Below, one piece after another: positions 15,301 through 23,223 of a stretch of 31,901 nt of DNA (positions are counted from its first letter, which is position 1; each line of letters opens with the position of its first letter). The stretch comes from JAJPHF01 sp035293805 (lineage in GTDB: Bacteria; Chloroflexota; UBA6077; JAJPHF01): positions 1 to 31,901 of the forward strand of contig DATGMD010000099.1 of assembly GCA_035293805.1 (NCBI GenBank), in the 5' to 3' direction. The translations under genes were made by a program, and so were the position numbers. Below the pieces are notes generated by a model that worked only from the letters and a program-made list of their open reading frames with translations, did not search any database and was not told the DNA's origin.

Positions 15301-16205
15301 GCCGGCGCCGCCGTCCCGCGCGCGGGCAGGCGCTCGTCATCTTCGCGGCGGCGCTGCCGGTGCTGTTCGGCTTTCTCGGCCTGGCGCTCGACGGCGGCTA
15401 CTACCTCGCCGCGGCCGAGGCGGCCGAGTTTACCGCCCAGGCCGCCGCCCGCGCGGCTGCCGTCGACGTGCAGGCCGGCAATTACGGCACCGCCACGGCC
15501 AGCGGCCAGGCCATCGGTCAGCAGAACCTGGCGTCCTTCCGGCTGGCGGGCGTGACCACCGCCATCGCCTACAACAACGCGGCGAACGCCACGACCGCGA
15601 GCGCCGGCTGGTACACCTCGACGCCCAGCGCGCAGACTAGCTCGGTCCAGGCCACCGTGGGCGGCGCGTACACCCCGCTGTTTCTGCGGTTCGTGGGGGT
15701 CTCGTCGGCCGGGCTGCAGCAGGTGGCGGTCGTCCATCTCGCGCGCACCGTCCCGCCCGCGATCCTGCCGATTGCCGTCTGCAAGACGACGATGCTGGCG
15801 ATGGACAGCAACCCCACGACACCCCAGACGATCTGGCAGTTCAACGCCAGCCTGTGTGGCATCTCGGCCTGGGACGGCTTGATCAGCCTCAGCGGCGGCA
15901 ACTCCGGCTGCTCGGCGTACCGGAGCTGGATCCTGCCGCAGCCCAGCGCGCCGCCGCCGCCGCTCGGCAGCGCGCTGACCCTCAACAAGCAGAACTGCCA
16001 GAACACCGAGAATTGGATCGCTAGCAGCGCGTACTACGCGGCGAACCCGGTCCAGCCGATCCTCGTGGTGGACGTGCGCCCCGGCACGCTCACCGGGACG
16101 GTGCTCTGTTACCGGCAGCTACAGCTCGCGGTGGGCAACAACGTCATCACGGCCACCCCCGTCACCACGACGGGCGCGGCCTGCGAGCTGCAGACGATCT
16201 ACTGA
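15297..16205 (+). CDS. TadG-like Flp pilus-assembly protein
   Basis: The protein has 302 residues and begins at a GTG overlapping the tadE stop. The basic N-terminus leads into the Tad_N-type motif RGQALVIFAAALPVLFGFLGLALDGG, one membrane helix at about residues 10-32, followed by AAAEAAEFTAQAAARAAAVD, the usual helical segment after it. The rest is an extracytoplasmic Ser/Thr/Ala-rich domain with several Cys (CKTTM, LCGISAW, GCSAYRS, NCQN, LCYRQ, ACELQ) that could form disulphides. Classical TadG has a von Willebrand A domain; I see no MIDAS motif here, so this is a shorter TadG-like relative. It converges with the minus-strand operon, with stop codons 7 bases apart. Confidence 0.8.
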   Translation: MSRRRRPARGQALVIFAAALPVLFGFLGLALDGGYYLAAAEAAEFTAQAAARAAAVDVQAGNYGTATASGQAIGQQNLASFRLAGVTTAIAYNNAANATTASAGWYTSTPSAQTSSVQATVGGAYTPLFLRFVGVSSAGLQQVAVVHLARTVPPAILPIAVCKTTMLAMDSNPTTPQTIWQFNASLCGISAWDGLISLSGGNSGCSAYRSWILPQPSAPPPPLGSALTLNKQNCQNTENWIASSAYYAANPVQPILVVDVRPGTLTGTVLCYRQLQLAVGNNVITATPVTTTGAACELQTIY

Positions 16206-16212
16206 TGGGGCG

Positions 16213-16722
16213 CTACAGCGGGTACAGCGCGCTGACCCGCTCGCGGTTGACGGCCACGAAGCCGGGCGAGTCAACCGGCTCGCCCGTGGTCACGCGGGTG
16301 ATGCTGGCCTCCGTGATGGCGAGGAACCGGTCGCGGAGCACGCTCAGGAACTGCTCCCAGGGCACGCGGTCGGCCAGGTGGACGATGCCTTCTAAGCGAT
16401 ACTCCCCGACGTACAGGCCCACCGGCGCGCGGAGCTTGGACACGATCAGGCCCGGCGGGGCGGTCGGCAGCGGCGAGTCCGCCGCCGGGTGGACGAGCAG
16501 CAGGTCGACCTTGTTCACGTACAGGCGCGCTTGCGGGCGAGGCCATTCGCGGGCACCGCTGGGCAGCAGCTGGGCATCGAGCACCGGCAGGTAGCTCACC
16601 GCGACGTGGTTTAGCACGTCCGACAGCCGCCGCATGCGGCCCAGATCGACGACACCGCGCAGCCAGGCGTCGGGCATGATCGCCGCGACGGCGAGTTGTT
16701 GGGGCGCAGAGTCTTCCGGCAC
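16213..16722 (-). CDS. Uncharacterised Tad-operon protein with two tandem homologous halves
   Basis: The protein has 169 residues from a GTG at 16722, set by AGGAGG four bases upstream. It starts 8 bases after the cpaB stop and is the last gene of the minus-strand tad operon. Two parts look duplicated: LRGVVDLGRMRRLSDVLN...SYLPVLDAQ (about 21-50) and LEGIVHLADRVPWEQFLS...RFLAITEAS (about 112-142). Each is a beta-hairpin-like segment followed by a helix and strand. No signal peptide or membrane helix is visible, so it is probably cytoplasmic. Function is unknown; a role in pilus assembly or its regulation is inferred only from operon position. Confidence 0.8.
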   Translation of the reverse strand: MPEDSAPQQLAVAAIMPDAWLRGVVDLGRMRRLSDVLNHVAVSYLPVLDAQLLPSGAREWPRPQARLYVNKVDLLLVHPAADSPLPTAPPGLIVSKLRAPVGLYVGEYRLEGIVHLADRVPWEQFLSVLRDRFLAITEASITRVTTGEPVDSPGFVAVNRERVSALYPL

Positions 16723-16730
16723 GTTGCCTC

Positions 16731-17498
16731 CTACGGAAGCGACGCCTGCCCATCGAGGCCGTAGTAGCGGCGCGTTACCGTCTCGGCCGTCGCCGGCTCG
16801 GTCGGCACGTCCTCGCCCTGGTCGAAGCGGCGCAGCGCCACGCTCAGGTGGCCGCCGCTCTGCAAGAGATACTCGACGACGACTGCCTGCTGGTAGTCGA
16901 GCAGCAGCGTGATCGTCGAAGCGTTGCCGCCGCTGGCCGCGCTCGTCGCGGTGCCTCCGCCGCTGCCCTGCCAGCGCCCGACGGCAAACACCCGCACGTC
17001 GTGGAACATGTTCTGCGTGGCGTTCAGCCCGTCGGGGCGAGTCCACGTGCCGATCACGTCGACGCGGTCACCGGGCTGCAGGGCGCCGGCCACGGTTACG
17101 GCATCGGTCGCCGGAATCGCCACCGCCACCTTGTCGCGCGGGATGACCGCAGCGGCCCGTGCGCCCGCGCCCTCGCCGCTGGCCAGCCGGTCGGGCGTGC
17201 CGAGCACGATCTCGCCAGCGACCAGCGAGCGCGTGGTCGCCTTGCCAATGGCGTCGGCGGGCTGGTGCAGCGCGTCCGGCGGCGCGCCATCGGCGGGCAG
17301 CTGGCGGGTCGTCAGCAGGTCGCCCACGTTGGTGCCCGTGAACAGCGTGCGCTCGGGGATCTCCTGACGCGCCACGACCACCGTGGTGGTGCCGCGCCCC
17401 AGGCCGGCCGCCGCCGTCAGCGCGAAGTAGACTGCCACGCCTACCAGCAGCGCCAGCGCCGCCCCAGCCCCGAACAGCCACTTGCTGGTTGTGTCCAC
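16731..17498 (-). CDS. cpaB: CpaB/RcpC-type Flp pilus assembly protein
   Basis: The protein has 255 residues and begins at GTG 17498. One N-terminal membrane helix (about 8-30) is followed by a SAF-like domain starting at TTVVVARQEIPERTLFTGTNVGDLLTTRQLP (about 37-67) and continuing through SLVAGEIVLG. An RcpC-like region contains VAVAIPATDAVTVAGALQPGDRVDVIG (about 125-150). In the Tad system CpaB sits at the cell envelope; in Gram-negatives it works with the secretin. No secretin gene is in the window, which suits an organism without a typical outer membrane, but that inference is weak. It sits between tadC (41-base gap) and the unknown gene (8-base gap). Confidence 0.88.
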   Translation of the reverse strand: MDTTSKWLFGAGAALALLVGVAVYFALTAAAGLGRGTTTVVVARQEIPERTLFTGTNVGDLLTTRQLPADGAPPDALHQPADAIGKATTRSLVAGEIVLGTPDRLASGEGAGARAAAVIPRDKVAVAIPATDAVTVAGALQPGDRVDVIGTWTRPDGLNATQNMFHDVRVFAVGRWQGSGGGTATSAASGGNASTITLLLDYQQAVVVEYLLQSGGHLSVALRRFDQGEDVPTEPATAETVTRRYYGLDGQASLP

Positions 17499-17539
17499 GT
17501 CGTCCTATCTCTCCAGCGGCCGTCGCCGCGAACGCGGGC

Positions 17540-18511
17540 TCACCCGCCGAACAGCGCGAGGGCCTGCAGCACCGCCGGCCCGATGATGACGATGAACAGC
17601 ACGGGCATGATGCACAGCACGATCGGGAACAGCAGCTTCACCGGCGCTTTGCGCGCTAGCTCCTCAGCGCGCAGGCGCTGCGCCGCGCGCAGCGCCGCCG
17701 CCTGCCCCCGCAGCGTGCGGGCCAGCCCGGTGCCCAGCTCGTCGGCCAGGATCACTGCGCTGGCGAGCTCACCGAGCCCGGGCGATCCCGTGCGCTCGAC
17801 CAGCGCCTCCAGCGCCTCGCGCCGCGAGCGGCCCAACCGCAGATCGGCCAGGTAGCGCCGCAGCTCGACGGTCAGCGGGTTGTCGGCGCGCTCGGCCAGG
17901 AAGGCCACCACGCTGTCGAAGCCGAGCCCTGCCTCTAGGCTGACCACGAGCACGTCGGCGGCGTTGGGCAGCAGCCGCTCGATGGCCGCGCGGCGGCGGC
18001 GCGCGAGCCGCTCTAGCGCCAGCGGCGGCGCCAGGTAGCCCGCCCCCCCACCCGCGGCCATCAGCGCCAGCCCCAGCAGGCCGGCGCCGAGGCCTGGCGC
18101 GGCGCCGAGCAGCAGCCGCGCCAGCGTTAGCAGAAACAGGCCGCCGACCGCGCCTGCCAGCGCCGCCACCACCCGCAGGCCCAGGAACTCCTCGACGCTC
18201 AGCCGCTCGGCCAGCCCCGCGCGCAGCAGCTCGTCGCGGATTTGCCGCAGGCGGTCGTGGGACGTGCGCTGCACGAGCCCCGCTCCCAGGCGCCGCAGCA
18301 CGTCGGCGCCCTCGTGGCCCGTGCCGGCCGCGCCGGGCGTCGGGTCGGTCGCCACCAGCCCGAAGCGCGCCAACCGGCTGCTGGCGCGCTGGCGCACGCG
18401 CCAGTGATCCACGGCGAGCACCAGCAGCAGTACGCTGAGCGTCGCCGCGAGCGCCAGGCCGGCGCTGCTCAGCACGTCGAAGAGCGAGAGGTCCGCGAGC
18501 GCATCGCCCAC
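17540..18511 (-). CDS. tadC: TadC-type inner-membrane platform protein (T2SSF domain)
   Basis: The protein has 323 residues from a GTG, 3 bases after the tadB stop. It has an N-terminal membrane helix (about 16-34), two adjacent helices near the centre (about 110-165), and one at the C-terminus (LLFPIVLCIMPVLFIVIIG). Between the last two lies the T2SSF-type cytoplasmic helical bundle: LLPNAADVLVVSLEAGLGFDSVVAFLAER, then ELASAVILADELGTGLARTLRGQAAALRAAQRLRAEE. This layout matches GspF/TadC platform proteins, which pair with TadB and dock on the TadA motor ATPase. TadA is not in this window. Confidence 0.92.
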   Translation of the reverse strand: MGDALADLSLFDVLSSAGLALAATLSVLLLVLAVDHWRVRQRASSRLARFGLVATDPTPGAAGTGHEGADVLRRLGAGLVQRTSHDRLRQIRDELLRAGLAERLSVEEFLGLRVVAALAGAVGGLFLLTLARLLLGAAPGLGAGLLGLALMAAGGGAGYLAPPLALERLARRRRAAIERLLPNAADVLVVSLEAGLGFDSVVAFLAERADNPLTVELRRYLADLRLGRSRREALEALVERTGSPGLGELASAVILADELGTGLARTLRGQAAALRAAQRLRAEELARKAPVKLLFPIVLCIMPVLFIVIIGPAVLQALALFGG

Positions 18512-18514
18512 CCC

Positions 18515-19444
18515 TTACAGCTCCACCCGGCTAATCGACCGGATCGTAGCCAGCCCCGCCACCAGCAGCAGGCCGCCGAACAGCAGCATGGCACGGCCCA
18601 GGTCGGTACTGAAAAGCGGGCTGGCGTAGGTCGGGCTTACCAGCAGCATCCAGCCGAGCACGACGAAGGGCAGGGCGCTGAGCACCCAGCCCGAGTACCG
18701 TGCCTGCGCGGTGAGCGCGCGCACCTCCGCCCGCACGGTCAGGCGGTCTTGGATGCTGCTCGCCAGGCTGGTGAGCAGGCCGGGTAGGTCGCCGCCCACG
18801 CGGTGCTGCACGGCAACGATCGTGGCGAAGAACTCGAAGTCCTCGCCGCGCGCGGCCAGCCCGCCGAGCGCCGTGTCCAGTGGCGTGCCCAGCTCGACGG
18901 CCCGCATCACCTGGCCGAACTCTTCGGCGATCGGCGCGGGGCTGTCGCGCGCCACGCGCTCCAGCGCCTGCGGGATGCTATAGCCGCTCTCCAGCGCCGA
19001 GGCCATCATGCGAAGCGCGGGCACGAGCTGGGTCTCCAGCCGCGCCCGCCGCCCGGCGTCGCGCCGCGCCGCGCGCCAGCCGGCCGCGCCCAGCACCGCG
19101 GCCGCGAGCAGCACGCCGAGCGCCCAGTTCACTAGACCGCCGACGACCAGCAGCGCGAGCGCCAGCGCTCCGAGCAGCAGCGTCGTGCGATGCGCCGCGG
19201 CCATGGTCGCGAGGCGCGCCCGCCCCGCCCGCGGGGCCGTTACGGGCGCCTCCTTCGGTGGGGCGGGCGTCCCGAAGTCCAGAAAGCGCTGCTCGCGGCG
19301 ACGCATGGCGAGCCGCACACGCAGGCCCCGCCCCACCGCCGCCGCGATCAAGAGTGTGGCGACGGCCGCCCCGGCCGCCACCGCCCCGGCTACCGGCTCC
19401 ATCCGCGCCTCACGAAATAGCTCGGGTCGCGACGCCCGCCCCAT
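18515..19444 (-). CDS. tadB: TadB-type inner-membrane platform protein (T2SSF domain)
   Basis: The protein has 309 residues from ATG 19444, 4 bases after the cpaE stop; a second ATG at residue 15 (19402) is also possible. It has an N-terminal membrane helix (about 18-40), a pair near 88-125, and C-terminal helices (SGWVLSALPFVVLGWMLLV and AMLLFGGLLLVAGLA). The T2SSF segment is clear: LVPALRMMASALESGYSIPQALERVA followed by VAVQHRVGGDLPGLLTSLASSIQDRLTVRAEVRALTAQARYS. It is partner of the adjacent tadC product in the pilus assembly platform. Order cpaE-tadB-tadC-cpaB and near-zero spacing indicate a single transcript. Confidence 0.92.
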   Translation of the reverse strand: MGRASRPELFREARMEPVAGAVAAGAAVATLLIAAAVGRGLRVRLAMRRREQRFLDFGTPAPPKEAPVTAPRAGRARLATMAAAHRTTLLLGALALALLVVGGLVNWALGVLLAAAVLGAAGWRAARRDAGRRARLETQLVPALRMMASALESGYSIPQALERVARDSPAPIAEEFGQVMRAVELGTPLDTALGGLAARGEDFEFFATIVAVQHRVGGDLPGLLTSLASSIQDRLTVRAEVRALTAQARYSGWVLSALPFVVLGWMLLVSPTYASPLFSTDLGRAMLLFGGLLLVAGLATIRSISRVEL

Positions 19445-19448
19445 CCCA

Positions 19449-20645
19449 TCACGCGACGTGCTCGCTGTCGCTGCGGATATGGTCGGCGATCTCGCGGATC
19501 ACGCGCGTGAAGTCCGACCGCGGGTTCCCCAGCACCGCCGGCTGGCCCATGTTGAGACTCGTGGTCAGCAACCGCCCGTAGCTATCCAGGCGGAAGTAGT
19601 GCCCCGGCCCCAGCACTCGCTCGATGTCGGCGGGGCCCAGGCCCACATTGCTGTTCGCGCGGTTGATCACGAAGTCGATCTTGTGCCGCGGGTAGCCCAG
19701 CGTCTCGGCAAGCTGCAGGAAGTGCTTCGTGTTGCGGACCACGCCCAGATCGGGCGTGAGGACCAGCAAGATGTAGTCGGCGCGGTCGAGGACCGCGAGG
19801 AGCTTCTCGTCGTAGGATAGCTCGCAGTCGATCACCACGTAGTCGAACAAGCGCGGCAGCACGGTCAGCACCTGCTCGATGTGGCGGCCGGTGATCGTCT
19901 CGGCCAACTCCGGCCGCTCGGGCCGCATCAGCAGCTCGAGGCCCGAGCTGTGCTTCACGAGCACCTGCTCCAGCAGGTGGCTGTCAAGCTGGTCGATGTG
20001 CGGCAGCAAGTCGATGATGCTGCGCCCGAACGGCAGGTCGAGCAGCACGTTGGCGTCGCCGAAGCGGAGATCGGCATCCACCAGGGCGACGCGCTTCTCG
20101 GTCGTCGCCCGCAGCACCAGCGCCAGGTTCACGGCCAGGATCGTCTTGCCCTGGCCGCCTTTCGCGCTGAAGATCGCGACGCGGCGGCCGAGCCGCGGCG
20201 GCGCCGCGCCCGGCGTCGTGGGGCCGCCCGCGTCGGGGGCGGTGAGCAGCGCGCGGCGCTCCTGAAAGCGCTGGCGCACCGTGCGGATGGTGTTCGCGAT
20301 CTCCTCGGCGTCGCGGATCGGCTTGAGCAGGTAGCCTTGCGCGCCGGCCACCATGGCGCGCTGCATGTACTCGGCGCGCTCCTCGGAGGAGACCATGATG
20401 ACCGAGCTGTTGGGGTTCTTCGAGGCGATGAGCCAGGTGGCGTGGACGCCGTCGATGTCGGGCAGGTGGATGTCCATCAGGATGACGTCCGGGCTCAGCT
20501 CGCTGGCCCGACGCACGGCCTCCTGACCTGTCGCCGCCACCCCAACCACCGTCATGTCAGGCTGCGCGTCGATCATGTCGCGCATCACGCGCGCCGTGAG
20601 GTGGCTGTCCTCGACGATCAGGACGGTCAGCTTCTGGTCGGCCAT
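19449..20645 (-). CDS. cpaE: CpaE-type ParA/MinD ATPase with an intact N-terminal receiver
   Basis: The protein has 398 residues. Residues 6-125 are a receiver with E12-D13, phosphoacceptor D58 in ILMDIHLPD, switch S86 and K108 in YLLKPI, so all phosphorylation residues are present. Residues 153-390 are a MinD/ParA-like ATPase with the deviant Walker A KGGQGKT (162-168), VALVDADLRFGD and FDYVVIDCELSYDE. CpaE proteins localise the Tad machinery at the cell pole and commonly carry a degenerate receiver; this one looks phosphorylatable, so a kinase could control pilus placement. It is first in the minus-strand tad operon. The upstream 250 bases hold an AT-rich patch (20845-20870) that may contain its promoter, but no convincing -35/-10 pair was found. 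Confidence 0.92.
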   Translation of the reverse strand: MADQKLTVLIVEDSHLTARVMRDMIDAQPDMTVVGVAATGQEAVRRASELSPDVILMDIHLPDIDGVHATWLIASKNPNSSVIMVSSEERAEYMQRAMVAGAQGYLLKPIRDAEEIANTIRTVRQRFQERRALLTAPDAGGPTTPGAAPPRLGRRVAIFSAKGGQGKTILAVNLALVLRATTEKRVALVDADLRFGDANVLLDLPFGRSIIDLLPHIDQLDSHLLEQVLVKHSSGLELLMRPERPELAETITGRHIEQVLTVLPRLFDYVVIDCELSYDEKLLAVLDRADYILLVLTPDLGVVRNTKHFLQLAETLGYPRHKIDFVINRANSNVGLGPADIERVLGPGHYFRLDSYGRLLTTSLNMGQPAVLGNPRSDFTRVIREIADHIRSDSEHVA

Positions 20646-20900
20646 GCCCTGCCGCTACCTCCCGCGTGCTCCCGCGCGCTTGGCTGGCGCGCGTTCACGC
20701 TCGACTCACCGCGCTGCCCCAGTGTAGCCCACGGGCGTGCGGCGGCTGCGGCTCCCCGGCTCCCCTAGCGGGAGCCTGCGTGCGTCGCCCCCGCCAGCAG
20801 TCGCGGCCGAGCGCGCGGCGATGCGCCACTCGCCACACCGTTCATTCGCTAAAACACTAACACATTGCCTGGGCCGTGAATGCAGGATTGAGCGGGCGGT

Positions 20901-21800
20901 TTAGCGGGGTGGCAGCGGCAGTGGACGGTCCTGGCGATAGGGGAGGCCCAGGCGCAGCGCCAGCTCGGCACGCGCCAGCTCGGCGCCGAGATAGGCGGCG
21001 TGGTCGAGGCGCGACACCAGCTCCGCGGCGAGAATCGCGCCCATCACCGCCGCCGCCGTGCGCCCGGCGAAGCGCTGGCCGCTGGGGCCGCCTTTCGTCG
21101 TCGCGTGAGCAGCGACGATCTCGCCGCCGCCCACGGCGATCAGGAAGTTGCCGCGGGGATCGGGCACAAACCGCCCCGGCGGCTCTCCCGTCTCCCCGAC
21201 TGTGGAGAGCGCACCCCCCCTCGGCCCCGCAGTCCTGGGCGGCGCGGGCTCCAACGGTCCCGCGCCAGCCTCGGAGGGCGCGGCGCACGGCGAGCCGGGG
21301 AGCGGAGAGGCTGCCTCCTGCGGCGTCCAGCCGTCCGGCACGAGGATGGGCGCGGCGCCGCGTGGCGGCGCGGGCGGCAGCGCGCGGATCACCGCGGCCA
21401 CACGGGCGGCGTCCGTGCAGCCGCGCAGGTCGACGACCGTGACCTGCGCGCGGAAGCGGGCTAACGCCGCCACGTCGAGGTCTTCCGCGAGGCGCGCCTC
21501 GGTGCCGGGGATCGTGCCATCGGCCGCCAGGCCGTGCGCGACGAGGGCGACTAGCGCCCGGCCGGTGGCCGCGTAGTCGACGCCGCACAGTACCAGGTAG
21601 CGGAGCGTGGGCTGGGCCAGCATGCTCCGCACGAGCAAGCTGATGCCCCACAGCGAGTACAGGTTGCCGCAGAGCGCGTATAGCTCGCGGGGCACGCCGC
21701 GCAGGATGCGCTCCTGGCGCGTCCAGAGCGTACACAGCCCGACGGGGCTGGCCGGGTCGCCCAGCGTCACGTCCTCGGGAAGGGGGGCGCTCTGCGCCAT
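20901..21800 (-). CDS. DUF4346-like protein with an MtrA-like N-terminal domain
   Basis: The protein has 299 residues. GGAGG lies upstream of ATG 21800. The N-terminal part, GLCTLWTRQERI...YALCGNLYSLWGISLLVRSML...LRYLVLCGVD, resembles the subunit-A fold of tetrahydromethanopterin methyltransferase and related DUF4346-associated proteins. The C-terminus has FVPDPRGNFLIAVGGGEIVAAH and LVSRLDHAAYLGAELARAELALRLGLPYRQD, which I recall as typical of DUF4346. Between them (about 150-215) is a Pro/Gly/Ala-rich linker without family character. In other lineages related proteins are linked to thymidylate-synthase-like or corrinoid folds; no such biochemistry is shown here. It is transcribed towards cpaE. 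Family assignment is from memory of the motifs. Confidence 0.7.
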   Translation of the reverse strand: MAQSAPLPEDVTLGDPASPVGLCTLWTRQERILRGVPRELYALCGNLYSLWGISLLVRSMLAQPTLRYLVLCGVDYAATGRALVALVAHGLAADGTIPGTEARLAEDLDVAALARFRAQVTVVDLRGCTDAARVAAVIRALPPAPPRGAAPILVPDGWTPQEAASPLPGSPCAAPSEAGAGPLEPAPPRTAGPRGGALSTVGETGEPPGRFVPDPRGNFLIAVGGGEIVAAHATTKGGPSGQRFAGRTAAAVMGAILAAELVSRLDHAAYLGAELARAELALRLGLPYRQDRPLPLPPR

Positions 21801-21969
21801 GCGCGCGATCCTCCGTTCGCTCGGAGGATACCGAGCGCCGTCCGCGCGGACAAGCGGTGCGGCAGGCCTCTTTGCTGCCAGCGGGTCGTGGGCGCGTGGT
21901 GGGCGCCCCCGCCCGGGGCCGATAACCGTTGGCGAGGGACTAGCGTGCCGGCGCCGAGCCGGTTATGCT

Positions 21970-21989
21970 AATAGCACTACCACCTTGAA
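21970..21989. promoter_or_regulatory. Second copy of the AATAG...TACCACCTTG element
   Basis: AATAG, a 3-base insert CAC, then TACCACCTTG repeats the sequence found at 281-295 ahead of the GntR-REC gene, where the two parts are contiguous. Here it lies about 94 bases before the REC-PAS gene, in the divergent region it shares with the DUF4346-like gene. No clear -35/-10 pair accompanies it. A shared regulator is a hypothesis. Confidence 0.4.
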
Positions 21990-22081
21990 TACACGATCCA
22001 GTCGCGGCTCGGGCCTAGAGGACGTCCGCATCCGGGCTCTCCCCGCGTCACCAGCGGGCCGCTAGCAGGAGACGGAGGCCA

Positions 22082-23140
22082 ATGGAAGCCACGACCGAGG
22101 CGGCGCCCCCGACCGTGCTCGTGGTTGAGGACGACCCCACTATCCGGGAGGTCGTTCAGGCCCTGCTGGAGTCGCTGGGCCACACGGTGGCGGCCGTCGC
22201 CGACGGCCAGGCGGCCCTGGACCGCATCCACGCCGGCGGCGTGGACCTCGTGCTGCTCGACTTGATGCTGCCCGACGTCAACGGACTGGAGCTGTGTCGG
22301 CGCCTCCGTGCCTACGAGAACGGGTCCTACTTGCCTATCATCATGCTGACCGCGCTCAACGGCGAGGCTGACCGGCACGCCGGCTTCGCGGCCGGTGCCG
22401 ATGACTACATCGGCAAGCCATTCGATGCCAACGAGCTGCTCGACCGCGCCGAGGTATGGCTGCGCACGCGCCAGCGGCTGAAGCAGCAACAGGCAGTGCT
22501 TCGGCGCCAGGCGAGCCTGCTGGAGCTGGCGACCGACGGCATCTTCGTCCGCGACCTGGAGGGCGTGATCACCTACTGGAGCACCGGCGCCGTCGGGCTC
22601 TACGGCTGGACGAAAGCCGAGGCGCAGGGCAAGGTGTCGCACGAGCTGCTCCATACGGAATTTCCGCGGCCACGAGCCGAGATCGAGGCGGCCGTCGTGC
22701 ACGAGGGGGGCTGGGAGGGCGAGCTGATCCACACGCGGCGGGATGGCACACGGCTGGTGGTGGCGAGCCGCTGGTCGCTCCAGCGTGACGATTACGGCCG
22801 TCCCCTGGCGATACTGGAGCTGAACACGGACGTGACCGAGCGGCAGCGGCTGGAGGCCGAGCGCGCCGAGCGGGCGCGGCTGGAGGGCGTGGTGCTGGCG
22901 GCGCGGACCATGGAGCACGAGCTGAACAACAAGCTAACGCCGACGGCTGGCTACGCGGCGCTGCTGGCGCGCGACCCGGCGCTGCCGGCGCACCTGCGCC
23001 GGGCGGCGACCCAGGCTCTGGGCGGCGCGCAGGAAGCCTCGCGCATCCTGAATCGCCTGCGCCAGCTCACCGCGATTCAAGAAAAGACCTGGGGCGCGAA
23101 CGTCGGCCCGACCATCGATCTCAGTGCGCCGCCCGAGTAG
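22082..23140 (+). CDS. REC-PAS-DHp protein: histidine-kinase-like, lacking the ATPase domain
   Basis: The protein has 352 residues. GGAGG at 22074-22078 precedes ATG 22082. A canonical receiver (11-130) has E16-D17-D18, phosphoacceptor D60 in VLLDLMLPD, switch Thr in MLTALN and Lys in YIGKPF. A PAS domain follows (about 142-255, LELATDGIFVRDLEG to LELNTDVTERQR). Then comes a dimerisation-like helical pair with H279 in TMEHELNNKLTPTAGYAALL, resembling NtrB-type H boxes, and QEASRILNRLRQLT. The protein ends 73 residues later (VGPTIDLSAPPE), with no N, G1 or G2 boxes. It may be a phosphotransfer or adaptor protein, or a truncated kinase. The downstream frames do not encode an ATPase domain, so a simple frameshift is not evident. 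Confidence 0.85.
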   Translation: MEATTEAAPPTVLVVEDDPTIREVVQALLESLGHTVAAVADGQAALDRIHAGGVDLVLLDLMLPDVNGLELCRRLRAYENGSYLPIIMLTALNGEADRHAGFAAGADDYIGKPFDANELLDRAEVWLRTRQRLKQQQAVLRRQASLLELATDGIFVRDLEGVITYWSTGAVGLYGWTKAEAQGKVSHELLHTEFPRPRAEIEAAVVHEGGWEGELIHTRRDGTRLVVASRWSLQRDDYGRPLAILELNTDVTERQRLEAERAERARLEGVVLAARTMEHELNNKLTPTAGYAALLARDPALPAHLRRAATQALGGAQEASRILNRLRQLTAIQEKTWGANVGPTIDLSAPPE

Positions 23141-23168
23141 GGCGCGCACGGCCCGGCCCGGCGGGTGG

Positions 23169-23197
23169 TTGACAGTAGTTAGCCCGCCCCCTATGCT
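23169..23197 (+). promoter_or_regulatory. Strong sigma-70-type promoter
   Basis: A perfect -35 TTGACA (23169-23174) is followed after 17 bases by TATGCT (23192-23197). It sits 27 bases upstream of the ATG of the degenerate receiver gene, and the leader includes GGAGG at 23211-23215. It is among the best consensus promoters in the window. Confidence 0.75.
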
Positions 23198-23223
23198 CTT
23201 CAATAGGTAAGGAGGGCACGCCG

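Noticed and set aside
16722..17046. N-terminal extension of the last tad-operon gene into cpaB
   Set aside because: It would overlap cpaB by over 300 bases in another frame and has no family character; AGGAGG before GTG 16722 gives a better start.
20857..21735. Second minus-strand open frame over the DUF4346-like gene
   Set aside because: It is an offset frame of the same DNA with Arg/Ala-rich translation and no motif; the 20901-21800 frame has family-like blocks and a ribosome-binding site.
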